NCBI RefSeq assembly: GCF_000708755.2
Contig: NZ_JGVU02000002.1
Location: forward strand, 744,001 to 808,000
Reading direction: 5' to 3'
Source of the DNA: Metabacillus indicus LMG 22858
Lineage (GTDB): Bacteria; Bacillota; Bacilli; Bacillales; Bacillaceae
Length of the DNA: 64,000 bases
Shown: piece by piece, positions 51,352-60,701 of the stretch
How positions within the stretch are numbered: position 1 is the stretch's first letter
Layout: each line of letters starts with the position of its first letter
The notes under the pieces: model-generated
Database searches by the model: none
Seen by the model: only the letters and a program-made list of their open reading frames with translations
What the model was told of the DNA's origin: nothing
Position numbers and translations under genes: made by a program

Positions 51352-51957
51352 TTATTTTGAAGCAAGCAGGTCTGCTGTTAGGATATAACGCTCAGGGGCA
51401 GGCCCCGCAAACGTAAATGGATAACAGGTTGAAACTGTAAGGACTGCTTTTGGTTTCGGTACAATGACGGTACGGTCATCTTTGTCAACAATCCGGACCT
51501 GCCTCACTTTATAAGTGAATTCTCCTGCAGATGTCGTCACAATGAGAAGATCACCTTTCCCAACTTCTCCGAGCTTTCGAAAGACAGTATCCCTGTGTCC
51601 GGATAGAACAGAGTTGTCCTTTTCGCCAGGCAACACGCTTCCGGCGTAGTGGCCGACTCCCTGTTCTAATTCTTCTTCAGCTGTTCCGTGGTAAATGGGG
51701 AGATTTGCTTCAAGCTTTGGAATGTAAAGATTACCTATTTGATCGCCTTTTGCCGGTCTTTTCGGATAGAGAATATCCTCAGCTGCAGCTGTCTGCTTTT
51801 CAGCTTTGTTTTTCTGTAAAGTCTCAGCCTTTGGTTCAGAACTGATTTTGTAGAGAAAATACCCTTTGGCCATGGTGACAGCATTTGTTGTCGTCAGCCA
51901 TATTCCGCTGCTTATTAGAAGGACGGAAACAAGCAGAAAGAGATTCCTTTTTTTCAT
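51352..51957 (-). CDS. Class D sortase
   Basis: A 201-aa transpeptidase with an N-terminal membrane anchor (LFLLVSVLLISSGIWLTT). The catalytic His is in LSGHRDTVFRKLG, the Cys in LTVSTCYPFTFAG, and the Arg in PERYILTAD. It overlaps the stop of its substrate gene by four bases (ATGA), so the two proteins are coupled. It should cleave the LPETS motif of that protein and link it to peptidoglycan. The overall form resembles Bacillus YhcS/SrtD. Confidence 0.92.
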   Translation of the reverse strand: MKKRNLFLLVSVLLISSGIWLTTTNAVTMAKGYFLYKISSEPKAETLQKNKAEKQTAAAEDILYPKRPAKGDQIGNLYIPKLEANLPIYHGTAEEELEQGVGHYAGSVLPGEKDNSVLSGHRDTVFRKLGEVGKGDLLIVTTSAGEFTYKVRQVRIVDKDDRTVIVPKPKAVLTVSTCYPFTFAGPAPERYILTADLLASK

Positions 51958-53147
51958 GACTGGCGTGATTGAACCTTGTTTTTGCGGAAAAACCAGCTTC
52001 CTGCAAGAATCAGCGCCATACCTGCAAGTACGTATCCTGCAGCACCTGTTGAGGTTTCAGGGAGCTCTCCGCCTTTTACGGTCTTAACCGCAGGCTTGGT
52101 TTCAATAACAGATTTCGTATAGATAGGATGCTCTTTAACGATTTGATTTGCTTCCTTTAAATCTTTCCCTGTTTCCTGAATGAGATCTGAACCAAACATT
52201 TCAGCTGTGACGAGAATATCTGCCAGTAATTCCTCCTGCAGGTTTGAAAGTTTAATGAGGAGACGGGAGCCTTTCTCAACATTTACTGTAAGGATGCTTT
52301 TTAGAGATACCGGCTGCATGTTGCCATCCTTCACTATATAGTAGTCTGTTTTAATCTGCAGAAGATCAAGCATGCTTTTGAAAATATCCAGAAGCTCTGC
52401 CATTTGCTCAGCGGACAGATCATTCAATGACTCAAACTCTTCAAAAGCCATCATTCGTTCGCTGAGTTTAATCATTTCCTCTTCAATCATAGGATCATCC
52501 ATTTCAAGAGTTGAAAGATAGGTGAGTAGCGCTTCTATCTCTTCATCAGTCAAACCAATTTCAGAAAACAGTTCCGAAATTGCATCCTCAGCTTCGGAGC
52601 CGTTTATATAAAAATCGACCGCATAATCAAGATCTTCAATGAACTCATAGTTTTCAATGGAATCCTCATGTTCTCTTAAAAACTGCTCAAGTTCTTCTCT
52701 TGATTGGAACCCGTAAATGTCCAGGAGTTCTCCCAGATTTTTCTCATCAATAGGCGTTCCTTCCCATCCATTTATGTAAAAATCGATAAACATGTCCACA
52801 TCTTCAGCAAAAATAAGATATGTGCCATCCAGGACATCCTGCCCCTCTTCGATGTCACCGTTTTCACTAAGCAGCTCGTTCAGCTGTTCGCGGGACAATT
52901 CATAGTTTCCCAATATTACTGAAATAGACTCTTCAGAAAGAGGTGTTCCCAGTTCATCAGCCGATTCAAAATCAGCAAGTGACCATCCTTTGCTTTCAAG
53001 ATAGTTTAAGTAGTCCTTTTTCCCCCATCCAATCTCTTTAAGATGCGCTTCAAAATCAGCTTCATCCGGTCCGATCGCAAATGCCCCTGCCGGCATTAGA
53101 AAAAAGGTTGCGGCTATAGTCAATAAGAATGATATTATGTGTTTCAT
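51954..53147 (-). CDS. Processed acidic surface protein with LPxT-type sorting signal
   Basis: A 397-aa exported protein. The signal peptide is at about 1-24 (HIISFLLTIAATFFLMPAGA). The mature chain is very acidic (pI low by eye) with repeated short helices such as LNELLSENGDIEEGQ, DFYINGWEGTPIDEKN and DFYINGSEAEDAI. The sorting signal is LPETSTGAAGYVLAGMALIL followed by a basic tail FRKNKVQSRQS. This is the pattern of the family called processed acidic surface protein in bacilli. ATG 53147 (MKHII) has GGGGAAG about eight bases upstream. Confidence 0.9.
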   Translation of the reverse strand: MKHIISFLLTIAATFFLMPAGAFAIGPDEADFEAHLKEIGWGKKDYLNYLESKGWSLADFESADELGTPLSEESISVILGNYELSREQLNELLSENGDIEEGQDVLDGTYLIFAEDVDMFIDFYINGWEGTPIDEKNLGELLDIYGFQSREELEQFLREHEDSIENYEFIEDLDYAVDFYINGSEAEDAISELFSEIGLTDEEIEALLTYLSTLEMDDPMIEEEMIKLSERMMAFEEFESLNDLSAEQMAELLDIFKSMLDLLQIKTDYYIVKDGNMQPVSLKSILTVNVEKGSRLLIKLSNLQEELLADILVTAEMFGSDLIQETGKDLKEANQIVKEHPIYTKSVIETKPAVKTVKGGELPETSTGAAGYVLAGMALILAGSWFFRKNKVQSRQS

Positions 53148-53353
53148 GGCTTCTTCCCCAGTCATAGTAAAATAGTATGAGATCAACTAGAATAGTATAA
53201 TCTCAGCAGATGAAAAAGAGTATCTGTATAATTTCCCTTAACTGGTTGCTTTTTCATATTACAAATACCCCTGTGACTTTTCGTTATCTGTAATTCATGG
53301 ACTCTTTTTTATGGGGATGCATTTTCGCTATCCTCTAATACTGAAAAGCGGGG

Positions 53354-53684
53354 TTGGTTGTAAAATGAGGAAAGTTGGTAGTTACGCAATGATTGTTGGT
53401 TGTAAATCGAAAGAAGCTGGTTGTGTTCACCGGATTATCGGTAGTTACGCATCCTGCCCGAATAATCGCATCCGTTCCGTCACGGATTTTGTTGACTTAC
53501 ATAGTCTAGGACTAGAAGTCAACTGACAAATACCCAAGACCTTGCTAGAAAAAGAGGTATTTGAGTGTTAAAAAGGGGATTGGTTGTAAAATCAAGAAAG
53601 TTGGTAGTTACGCAATGATTCTTGGCAGTAATTCAAATGAAGCTGGATGTATTCGTCGGATTGTCGGTAGTAACAACCCTGCCC
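53354..53684. repeat. Two 105-bp blocks of 21-bp phased GTTAC/GTTGTAA units
   Basis: TTGGTTG or TTGGTAG words start at 53354, 53375, 53396, 53417 and 53438, exactly 21 bp apart. The pattern repeats at 53580, 53601, 53622, 53643 and 53664. On the minus strand most units start with TTAC or TAAC. The blocks are 226 bp apart. The frames running through them would read heptads such as GCKMRKV and GSYAMIV. No other feature is seen in 53148-53705. Confidence 0.9.
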
Positions 53685-53704
53685 TTACTTTCCAAAAACC
53701 CGCA

Positions 53705-53735
53705 GAAAAAAGCAGTCCCAATTCTCCAGGACTGC
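53705..53735 (-). terminator. Terminator of the GDPD gene
   Basis: GCAGTCC-TGGAGAATTG-GGACTGC followed by T6 on the minus strand. Confidence 0.85.
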
Positions 53736-53745
53736 CGAATGTTCA

Positions 53746-54801
53746 TTATTCATTTTTTGGTGCTTTATACGATTTCGGAAGCTTGTACCCGCGCTCTTCC
53801 ATGACGTTCCGCAAACGGTCAGGATAATCGGTAATGATGCCGTCCACACCGTCATCAATGAGTTTGTTCATTGTCGGAGTGTCATTTACTGTCCATGGAA
53901 TGACCTGCAGGTCTGCTTTGTGTGCACGATCAACCATTTCTTTTGTCACATAGGGTTCATACCCACCCTCTGTAACAGCTCCATTTTGCGGAAAGCCGTG
54001 TACAGGCGAGATGGCGTCTGCTCCAAACGATTTGGCTGCGGCAACAAGGTCCCCGTCAAAATCATCAATATCAATGCCGCCGAGCCACGGAGAAGCCCCC
54101 GGCTGTCCCGGCTGAAGAAATTGCGGGCCGTTTGTAAGAGCCACAATCGGCAGGCTTGGCTCCACCTCGCGCATTCTCATGAGGGAGCCCCAGTCAAAGC
54201 TTTGAATCGTCACTCTGTCCAGCATATCCGCCTCGCGGACCTGTTTTGCCACAATCTGCACAAATTCTTCTCTTGGAGCCGTTTCGTGAGGAGCTCCCGC
54301 TTCTACTTTTGTTTCAATATTCATTTTTACTTTTTTTGCTTTATATGAATCTACTAAATCAAACACTTCAGTAAGCAGCGGCAGTTTCGCTCCGGGACTC
54401 ACTTTTTGACCCGGATATTGCGGTTTGGTCACTGAGCCGCAGTCCATTGTCCGGATTTGCTCAAGTGTCAGATCTTTTATGTATTTTCCCACATAAGGAA
54501 ATTCCGGATCACCAGGAAAAGCAGGTTCCGTATCGCGGCAGTTTCCGCCTGATATTTTACGGTCATGAGTCACAACGGCCTGTTGATCCTCTGTGATTTG
54601 CACATCGAGCTCCAATGTATTCACACCTAGCTCTAAGGCGTGTGAAAATGACGCAATAGTTGATTCTACTGTCAGTCCCATTCCCCCGCGGTGAGCCTGG
54701 AGATCAAATTCTCTGTCCGCTGCCGAGGCACTGCTTTCCGGCATTATTCCTGCAGAGATTAAAAGCATGGCCGCGAGTGCTGGTCTTGTCCATCTTTTCA
54801 T
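53746..54801 (-). CDS. Secreted glycerophosphodiester phosphodiesterase
   Basis: A 351-aa GDPD-family enzyme with a signal peptide (MKRWTRPALAAMLLISAGIM). The catalytic motifs are AHRGGMGLTVESTIASF (HRG...E), LELDVQITEDQQAVVTHD, and a late TVNDTPTMNKLIDDGVDGII. It hydrolyses glycerophosphodiesters outside the cell to glycerol-3-phosphate and an alcohol, like GlpQ. ATG 54801 has AAGGAG about 13 bases upstream. It stands alone with its own terminator. Confidence 0.92.
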   Translation of the reverse strand: MKRWTRPALAAMLLISAGIMPESSASAADREFDLQAHRGGMGLTVESTIASFSHALELGVNTLELDVQITEDQQAVVTHDRKISGGNCRDTEPAFPGDPEFPYVGKYIKDLTLEQIRTMDCGSVTKPQYPGQKVSPGAKLPLLTEVFDLVDSYKAKKVKMNIETKVEAGAPHETAPREEFVQIVAKQVREADMLDRVTIQSFDWGSLMRMREVEPSLPIVALTNGPQFLQPGQPGASPWLGGIDIDDFDGDLVAAAKSFGADAISPVHGFPQNGAVTEGGYEPYVTKEMVDRAHKADLQVIPWTVNDTPTMNKLIDDGVDGIITDYPDRLRNVMEERGYKLPKSYKAPKNE

Positions 54802-54897
54802 AGCATGTTCATCTCCTTCATCAGATTCACTTTCCAGTGTAAAGGTCAATTGTTAACTGAAGATAAAGGATTTAATAAGTTGCGTTAAAGAATGACG

Positions 54898-54926
54898 CAA
54901 AAAAAAGAAAGTGCTTTAAAAGCACC
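54898..54926 (-). terminator. Terminator after the membrane-fusion gene
   Basis: GGTGCT-TTTAA-AGCAC followed by T-rich tail on the minus strand. No yknY or yknZ gene can follow in this operon. Confidence 0.75.
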
Positions 54927-54927
54927 T

Positions 54928-56154
54928 TCATTTCACCATTCCGCTGATAATCAGGCGGATTTTCTGCTCGTTTGTAAATGATTTCAGTGTTTTCTTTTCA
55001 AGGTAGTGATGATTCATCGGGATAAATACTTTCATGTTGTTTTTGAGGTCTGGAGATGGATTTGTGACAATGCGTTCACCTTTTTCAAGACCCTGAAGGA
55101 CTTCATTTCGGCTGTTTATTTTCAGGCCGACATCAAGCTTTCTTTTTTCGAGTTTTCCTTTTTTCAGCACATAAATGTATTGGCTGCTCTTTTGTTTTTT
55201 CATCACTGTGTCGTCGATGACGATGACCCCGCTCCGCTCTTCAAGCACGATGTCCAGGCCGACATGAAATCCGTGATGCCAGTTTTCTGAGGGTTCAATC
55301 AGTTCAGCGAGAAACGGATAATAAGTTTCGCTTTGATCTACGGAAGGCTTGTCGATTGGAGTCATCGTCACTTCCCTGATGATCGCTTCTTTTTCTGTAT
55401 TTGCTAGGGCTTCTGCTTCGGCAGTTGCCTTTTGACCCTCTTTTACCAGAACAGCTTCTTTTTCGGACAGCTTGCCTTCTATTAGGAAGGGCTCGCTGGA
55501 TTGAATGACAATCATAGGATCTTCGGGATTTTGCGGAAACGGATTGACTGCTGTTACAATCCCATCCATTTTGCTTGTCACATTATAAGCTTCCTTTTGA
55601 GCTTGCAGTCTTGCTGCTTTCTGCTCGTTGCTGTCAATCTGCTGATTTAAGTAGGCAATTTGATCCTGCTTATCGCCAATTTGACTGCTTATCGCTTTCT
55701 GGCCCGCGGAATCATCCAGGTAGACGCCTTCTTCCACTTCAACAGGAACGCTTGCCTCATCCAAGTCGTCCTGCAGATCAGACAGGTCTGATTCTGCTGA
55801 GGATATTCTGGACTGAAGATCCGCATTTTGAGCCTGCAGTTCTTCTATTTCAGCGTCCAGGTGGCCGGTTTCATAAGTAATGAGAGGATCTCCTGTCACT
55901 ACGGCATCACCTTTGCTGACAAGTACTTCCCGAAGCGTTCCAAGGTCTTTGCTGTACATGACCTTATAATCTGAAGCAGGAACTACCACCCCTTTTGTGA
56001 AAAGAAGTTTCTGCAGCTCTCCCGTTTCCGCTTTTGTAAACTGACTGATTGATTTTGATCTCTCGATTTTGTCTGATGTGAAAATAACGGCTATGTTAAC
56101 GGCTATAAATAGAACGGCTAAAGAAATGATTCCGATCATTGCTTGTTTTTTCAT
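54928..56154 (-). CDS. HlyD/MacA-type membrane-fusion protein, YknX-like
   Basis: A 408-aa protein with one N-terminal helix (MIGIISLAVLFIAVNIAVIF). A coiled-coil hairpin spans about residues 105-180 (DAEIEELQAQNADLQSRISS, then DKQDQIAYLNQQIDSNEQKA), flanked by lipoyl-like beta halves. ATG 56154 overlaps the stop of the Yip1 gene. The pair Yip1 plus membrane-fusion protein is the start of the yknWXYZ operon known in B. subtilis. Here the ABC ATPase and permease genes are missing. Confidence 0.82.
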   Translation of the reverse strand: MKKQAMIGIISLAVLFIAVNIAVIFTSDKIERSKSISQFTKAETGELQKLLFTKGVVVPASDYKVMYSKDLGTLREVLVSKGDAVVTGDPLITYETGHLDAEIEELQAQNADLQSRISSAESDLSDLQDDLDEASVPVEVEEGVYLDDSAGQKAISSQIGDKQDQIAYLNQQIDSNEQKAARLQAQKEAYNVTSKMDGIVTAVNPFPQNPEDPMIVIQSSEPFLIEGKLSEKEAVLVKEGQKATAEAEALANTEKEAIIREVTMTPIDKPSVDQSETYYPFLAELIEPSENWHHGFHVGLDIVLEERSGVIVIDDTVMKKQKSSQYIYVLKKGKLEKRKLDVGLKINSRNEVLQGLEKGERIVTNPSPDLKNNMKVFIPMNHHYLEKKTLKSFTNEQKIRLIISGMVK

Positions 56155-56831
56155 ACGTCCCCCTGAAGCGAGATCCCTATATCCTGCACAAGCACTGTAA
56201 AGACAGCTGCAAGCAGAATATAAAGAAGGTTTGAGAAGATTACGGTTCCTGCAGCATGCTTCCATGATTTATCCGAAAGCATTTTGAGTCCAATGATCTG
56301 GACATATGCGCTCCAAATAAGGAACACCGTTATAAAGCTGACTAACGTTACGGCGAAGATCTGATCTGTCATAAGCTGAATCAGAACGCCAAATCCAAAT
56401 GGCGAAGAATCACGCTGCACGCCAAGTAAATGAAAAAACGGAAAGTTCAGCAGTTTTTCCATCGTCATTAAAAACAACGGAAACAGCTGAAGCGTGATCA
56501 GCTTGTCCCACTCTATATCTCTATAAAACACTTTAAACACGAAAGTAAAAAAGAGAACCATAATGAGCGGTGCAGCAATGGAAGCAACGATGCCGCCGAT
56601 GCCGAATAATAGCTTGGCAAACTCAAATTTCTCCCTTTTTATCAAGTCAAGATAAGCAGTAATGTCCTCTGTATGTACACCGAGGTAAGCACTTGCTGCT
56701 GCAAGAATCACGCTGAGCACGATCAAGGCTGTAAATCTTGCGTAAAATCCTTTAATGGCTTCAGCTTTTTTCAATTTTCCAAAGTAAGCAGAGGGTTCTG
56801 TTAAGCCTTCTACTATACGAACGTGGTGCAT
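56151..56831 (-). CDS. Yip1-family membrane protein, YknW-like
   Basis: A 226-aa protein with about five transmembrane helices (starting FTALIVLSVILAAASAYLGV) and a polar N-terminus. The C-terminal half has TLVSFITVFLIWSAYVQIIG, followed by LKMLSDKSWKHA. In B. subtilis YknW is needed to assemble the YknXYZ exporter that protects against SdpC toxin. AGGGGGAAAT lies just before ATG 56831. It is coupled to the YknX-like gene by a four-base overlap. Confidence 0.8.
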   Translation of the reverse strand: MHHVRIVEGLTEPSAYFGKLKKAEAIKGFYARFTALIVLSVILAAASAYLGVHTEDITAYLDLIKREKFEFAKLLFGIGGIVASIAAPLIMVLFFTFVFKVFYRDIEWDKLITLQLFPLFLMTMEKLLNFPFFHLLGVQRDSSPFGFGVLIQLMTDQIFAVTLVSFITVFLIWSAYVQIIGLKMLSDKSWKHAAGTVIFSNLLYILLAAVFTVLVQDIGISLQGDV

Positions 56832-57114
56832 TCTATTTCCCCCTGTCAAAAAAAAACGATTACTAGAAATTTATAGCATATTTCCGGCATGGTTAATAGT
56901 CACTTTTGGCATATTATGAAAAATCAGCACAGATTTCGGTCTATTTTAAGACATTTTTCAACCACCTGCGACCAATTTTTTCAGTAAATTGGTTTGATAG
57001 ATAACCTCACACTATGCATCTTTATACGTTTTATGGTAAACTTATCATTATTTTAATTTTCAAAAAACATCTTCAATTAGAGATGGAATCCATTCCAGTA
57101 AAGAGGTGCTGAAT

Positions 57115-59865
57115 ATGACAGCTAAAACAGAAACGATCAAGGAACGCGATCATCACGCTGCTTTGAGGCGCGATGTGAAGTTTTTAGGAAATATGCTTGG
57201 AGATGTTCTTGTTCATCAGGGCGGTCAACCGCTGCTTGAAATGGTAGAAAAGATTAGAGAGATGACAAAATCACTTCGCAGCCATGCGGACGAAAGCATA
57301 TACGCAGACTTAAAAGCTGAGATTTCGACACTTGACCCCGAGCTCAGAAAACAGGTGATCAGGGCTTTTGCTGTTTATTTTCATCTGGTGAACATCGCAG
57401 AACAAAATCACCGCATCAGAAGAAGACGCGAGTATCAATTTCAGGAAGACTCAGGCAAACAGCCGGGCTCCCTTGAACATGCTGTAGCTTCGCTGAAGGA
57501 AAACGGCGTTTCTTCAGAAGTAATTCAGCAGCTTTTGAAAACTCTCTCCCTTGAGCTGATTATTACCGCCCACCCGACTGAAGCGACGCGCCGCAGTGTT
57601 CTTGAAATACATAAACGCATTGCCGGCCTACTGCACAGTCTTGACCAGCCAATTCATACAGAACGCGAGCGTGCAGAACTTGAAGACAGGCTGTTCAATG
57701 AAGTGGTTATTCTGTGGCAGACGGATGAACTGCGTGACCGTAAACCTACCGTAATGGATGAAGTCGCAAATGGACTTTACTATTTCGATGAAACTCTCTT
57801 TGAGGTGCTTCCGCAAATTCACCAGGAGCTGGAGCTTTGTCTGTCTAAAAATTACCCGGGACAGGAATGGCATGTTCCAAACTTCCTCCGCTTTGGTTCA
57901 TGGATTGGCGGAGACCGCGACGGAAACCCTAATGTTACACCTGAAATCACGTGGAAAACCTTGACGAAACAGAGAGCGCTTGCCCTCAGGAAGTACAGAG
58001 AATCGCTGAAAGTCCTCAGAAAACGTCTTAGCCAGTCGACGAAACGGGTTGCTGTCAGCGATGAACTGCTTGCGTCTGTGCAGGAGGAAACCCCTCTTTT
58101 AAGCAAAGGAGAAAGATGGCAGGTAGAGCATGAAATCTACCGCTGCAAGCTGACTATCATGCTGAAAAAACTTGATCAGCAGCAGGCCATCTGCTACAGA
58201 AGTTCTGATCAGCTGCTCCAGGATTTGAAAATGATCCAGCAGAGTGTTCTGCTTCATCATCCAAAAGGGTACGAACTGAAAAGCCTGCAAAAACTGATCA
58301 GGCAAGTGGAGCTGTTCGGTTTTCACCTTGCAACGCTTGATATCCGGAACCATAGCGGAGAGCATGAGGCTGCTATCAAAGAGATTTTTCATTCTGTTAA
58401 CCTTGCAGAAGACTATTCAAGTCTCACAGAAGAAGAAAAAATGAAGCTGCTGCAGGATGTGCTTCAGGATCCAAGGCCTCTCGTTTCATTTAAAGAGAAC
58501 TATTCAAAAGAAACTCAGGATGTTTTGGATGTTTTCCATATGATCAGACGCGCCCATAAAGAATTCGGTACACGTTCGATTGAAGTTTACTTGATCAGCA
58601 TGACCCAGTCTGCAAGCGATCTTCTTGAAGTGATGGTGCTTGCAAAGGAAGCGGGCATCTACAGGCTTCATCCTGACGGCAGAATCGAAAGCAGGCTGAA
58701 CGTCGCTCCGCTGCTTGAGACGATTGACGACCTCGTGGCAGGACCAAAAATTATGGAACAGCTGTTTCAGCTTGATTTTTACCAAAAGCATCTGAGCGAA
58801 CAGAATAATCTGCAGGAGATCATGCTCGGCTATTCCGACGGCAGCAAAGACGGCGGAACGCTGACAGCGAACTGGAAGCTTTACAAAGCGCAGCAGGAAA
58901 TCCATGACATGGCTAAGCATTACAATGTGAGGCTGAAATTTTTCCATGGACGAGGCGGTTCCCTCGGACGCGGCGGCGGTCCGCTTAATAGAAGTCTTCT
59001 TTCTCAGCCTGCTGAAACACTTGGTGACGGGGTGAAAATTACAGAGCAGGGTGAAGTTCTTTCTTCCCGCTACGGCTTATATGATATTGCCTACCGAAGC
59101 CTTGAACAGGCGGCGTCCACTCTGATAACAGCCGCGGCCCATGTTTCAACAGAAGCTGAACAGTCCAACATCCGGACCGGGGAATGGGAAAAAGAAATGG
59201 ATGAAATCTCATCTGTCTCCCTGAGCAAATATCAGGAGCTGGTCTTTAAAGATCCTGACTTCCTGACCTATTTCAAAGAGGCCACACCGCTTCCAGAACT
59301 TGGTGCCCTCAACATCGGCTCGCGTCCAATGAGCAGAAAAGGCAGCGAACGGTTTGAAGATCTCCGCGCAATTCCGTGGGTATTTGCCTGGACTCAAAGC
59401 AGACAGCTCCTCCCTGCCTGGTATGCAGCCGGCACTGGATTATCTGAAGGAAATCTTGATAATTTGAAACAAATGTACAAAAAATGGCCGTTCTTCCGTT
59501 CGACCATTGATAATCTTCAGATGGCCCTTCTGAAAGCAGATTTGATGGCTGCAAGAGAGTACTTGGCGATGGTGGAAAATAAACATGCTGCCGAACGCAT
59601 CTTCAACGATATCGAAACGGAGTATGTGCAGACAAAAAAGGCGCTTCTTGCGATTACAGGCCAGAATGAACTGATGGATCACATTCCTAATATCCAGGAA
59701 TCTGTCAGACTCCGTAATCCTTATGTCGACCCGCTGAGCTTTTTGCAGGTGGATGTCATTTCAAAGCTTCGCAAAACAGATGAAGAATCAGATGCAGGAG
59801 AATTGTTAAGCGAAGTGCTTCTTACAATTAACGGCATTGCCGCAGGACTCAGAAATACAGGCTGA
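57115..59865 (+). CDS. ppc: Phosphoenolpyruvate carboxylase
   Basis: A 916-aa enzyme forming oxaloacetate from PEP and bicarbonate, refilling the TCA cycle. Conserved segments are TAHPTEATRRSVLEIHKRI (catalytic His), GSWIGGDRDGNPNVT, LGYSDGSKDGG, and FFHGRGGSLGRGGGP. The C-terminus ends RNTG, as usual. ATG 57115 has GAGGTG six bases upstream. Many bacilli use pyruvate carboxylase instead, so ppc is a distinguishing trait. The 283-bp gap upstream holds no recognised gene. Confidence 0.97.
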   Translation: MTAKTETIKERDHHAALRRDVKFLGNMLGDVLVHQGGQPLLEMVEKIREMTKSLRSHADESIYADLKAEISTLDPELRKQVIRAFAVYFHLVNIAEQNHRIRRRREYQFQEDSGKQPGSLEHAVASLKENGVSSEVIQQLLKTLSLELIITAHPTEATRRSVLEIHKRIAGLLHSLDQPIHTERERAELEDRLFNEVVILWQTDELRDRKPTVMDEVANGLYYFDETLFEVLPQIHQELELCLSKNYPGQEWHVPNFLRFGSWIGGDRDGNPNVTPEITWKTLTKQRALALRKYRESLKVLRKRLSQSTKRVAVSDELLASVQEETPLLSKGERWQVEHEIYRCKLTIMLKKLDQQQAICYRSSDQLLQDLKMIQQSVLLHHPKGYELKSLQKLIRQVELFGFHLATLDIRNHSGEHEAAIKEIFHSVNLAEDYSSLTEEEKMKLLQDVLQDPRPLVSFKENYSKETQDVLDVFHMIRRAHKEFGTRSIEVYLISMTQSASDLLEVMVLAKEAGIYRLHPDGRIESRLNVAPLLETIDDLVAGPKIMEQLFQLDFYQKHLSEQNNLQEIMLGYSDGSKDGGTLTANWKLYKAQQEIHDMAKHYNVRLKFFHGRGGSLGRGGGPLNRSLLSQPAETLGDGVKITEQGEVLSSRYGLYDIAYRSLEQAASTLITAAAHVSTEAEQSNIRTGEWEKEMDEISSVSLSKYQELVFKDPDFLTYFKEATPLPELGALNIGSRPMSRKGSERFEDLRAIPWVFAWTQSRQLLPAWYAAGTGLSEGNLDNLKQMYKKWPFFRSTIDNLQMALLKADLMAAREYLAMVENKHAAERIFNDIETEYVQTKKALLAITGQNELMDHIPNIQESVRLRNPYVDPLSFLQVDVISKLRKTDEESDAGELLSEVLLTINGIAAGLRNTG

Positions 59866-59872
59866 TTGACCA

Positions 59873-59902
59873 AACCGGACGCGTCATGCGTCCGGTTTTT
59901 TT
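59873..59902. terminator. Bidirectional terminator after ppc
   Basis: ACCGGACGC-GTCAT-GCGTCCGGT followed by T7. It overlaps the end of the convergent membrane-protein gene. Confidence 0.9.
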
Positions 59903-60450
59903 CGAATTTTTTCATACACCCAAATTATGAGGCCTAAAAACACAACGCCAAAACTGGCATAAATAAGCGACCACTTTATAAAGGAAAAAACAGGCGTGAG
60001 TTCGGCTGCGACGGGCGTTTTGGCAGGATACATTGCCATTACCGCTGAAGCACTGATGTTTTCCAGAAAGTCAAAGGCTGCTCCTCCAAACGGAAGAAGA
60101 TTAGCCAATTTCAACAGCTGCGGTTTGAGGCGGCGCAGGAAAAACGTGATAACGGATGCGAGAAAAAACAAATAAACAAGAGGCCAGATGACATCAAACG
60201 TGAACCTTGCTTTGATGTAATGGTCCCTTCCCTTCTCACCATAGCTTTCAGCAATTTCATAAAGAGTTTGTGCTGAATAAAGGTATGACCCGTCCGGTGA
60301 TTCTCCTGTGCCTGTTGCCTCCTTGCTCGATTGTGCAGCATTCGGCAGGACAAAAACCATAAAGAGTATGAAGACAGCCGAAGCAGCAAAAGCAGTTTTC
60401 CAGCCGGTTTTTTTGTAGAGCCAGGCTGAAAACACATGTACATTTTTCAT
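59884..60450 (-). CDS. Predicted four-helix membrane protein
   Basis: A 188-aa protein. Helices lie near residues 18-38 (FAASAVFILFMVFVLP), 88-108 (VIWPLVYLFFLASVITFFL), about 118-138 (LANLLPFGGAAFDFLENISA), and 160-182 (LIYASFGVVFLGLIIWVYEK). The first extracytoplasmic loop is about 45 residues. AGGAG lies nine bases upstream. No family is recognised. Convergent with ppc. Confidence 0.78.
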   Translation of the reverse strand: MKNVHVFSAWLYKKTGWKTAFAASAVFILFMVFVLPNAAQSSKEATGTGESPDGSYLYSAQTLYEIAESYGEKGRDHYIKARFTFDVIWPLVYLFFLASVITFFLRRLKPQLLKLANLLPFGGAAFDFLENISASAVMAMYPAKTPVAAELTPVFSFIKWSLIYASFGVVFLGLIIWVYEKIRKKPDA

Positions 60451-60514
60451 CTAAAATCACTCCTGTTGTTTTTTAGAATGTATTCAAGGAAAAGCGTTTC
60501 CCTTACAAACAGAT

Positions 60515-60598
60515 TAACAGTCCGGATATGTTTTTTAACAGTCCAAATACTCTGTCTTACAATCCGGACATGTATTCTAACAATCCTAATACACGCCT
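60515..60598. repeat. Short array of four 21-bp units TWACA(G/A)TCC
   Basis: TAACAGTCC, TAACAGTCC, TTACAATCC and TAACAATCC begin at 60515, 60536, 60557 and 60578, exactly 21 bp apart. The unit tails differ (GGATATG, AAATACT, GGACATG, TAATACA). It lies upstream of the SET-domain gene and of the divergent membrane-protein gene. Confidence 0.88.
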
Positions 60599-60701
60599 CA
60601 CATGATAAAAGAATTTCCTTAAAACAGTTGCTTTTTTACCAGTAAACTGTCAAGCTAGGATAGGTATAAAAACGCAGCAGGAAAGAGAAATAGGTGACAG
60701 A

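Noticed and set aside
53311-53827. Two small genes with heptad repeats (71 and 88 codons)
   Set aside because: They follow from the 21-bp period of the intergenic repeats. No ribosome site was convincing, and the second frame runs on into the terminator and the end of the antisense GDPD gene.
60436-60645. 69-codon frame with LTVxxxx repeats
   Set aside because: It is the 21-bp array read in frame and overlaps the start of the divergent gene. No ribosome site.
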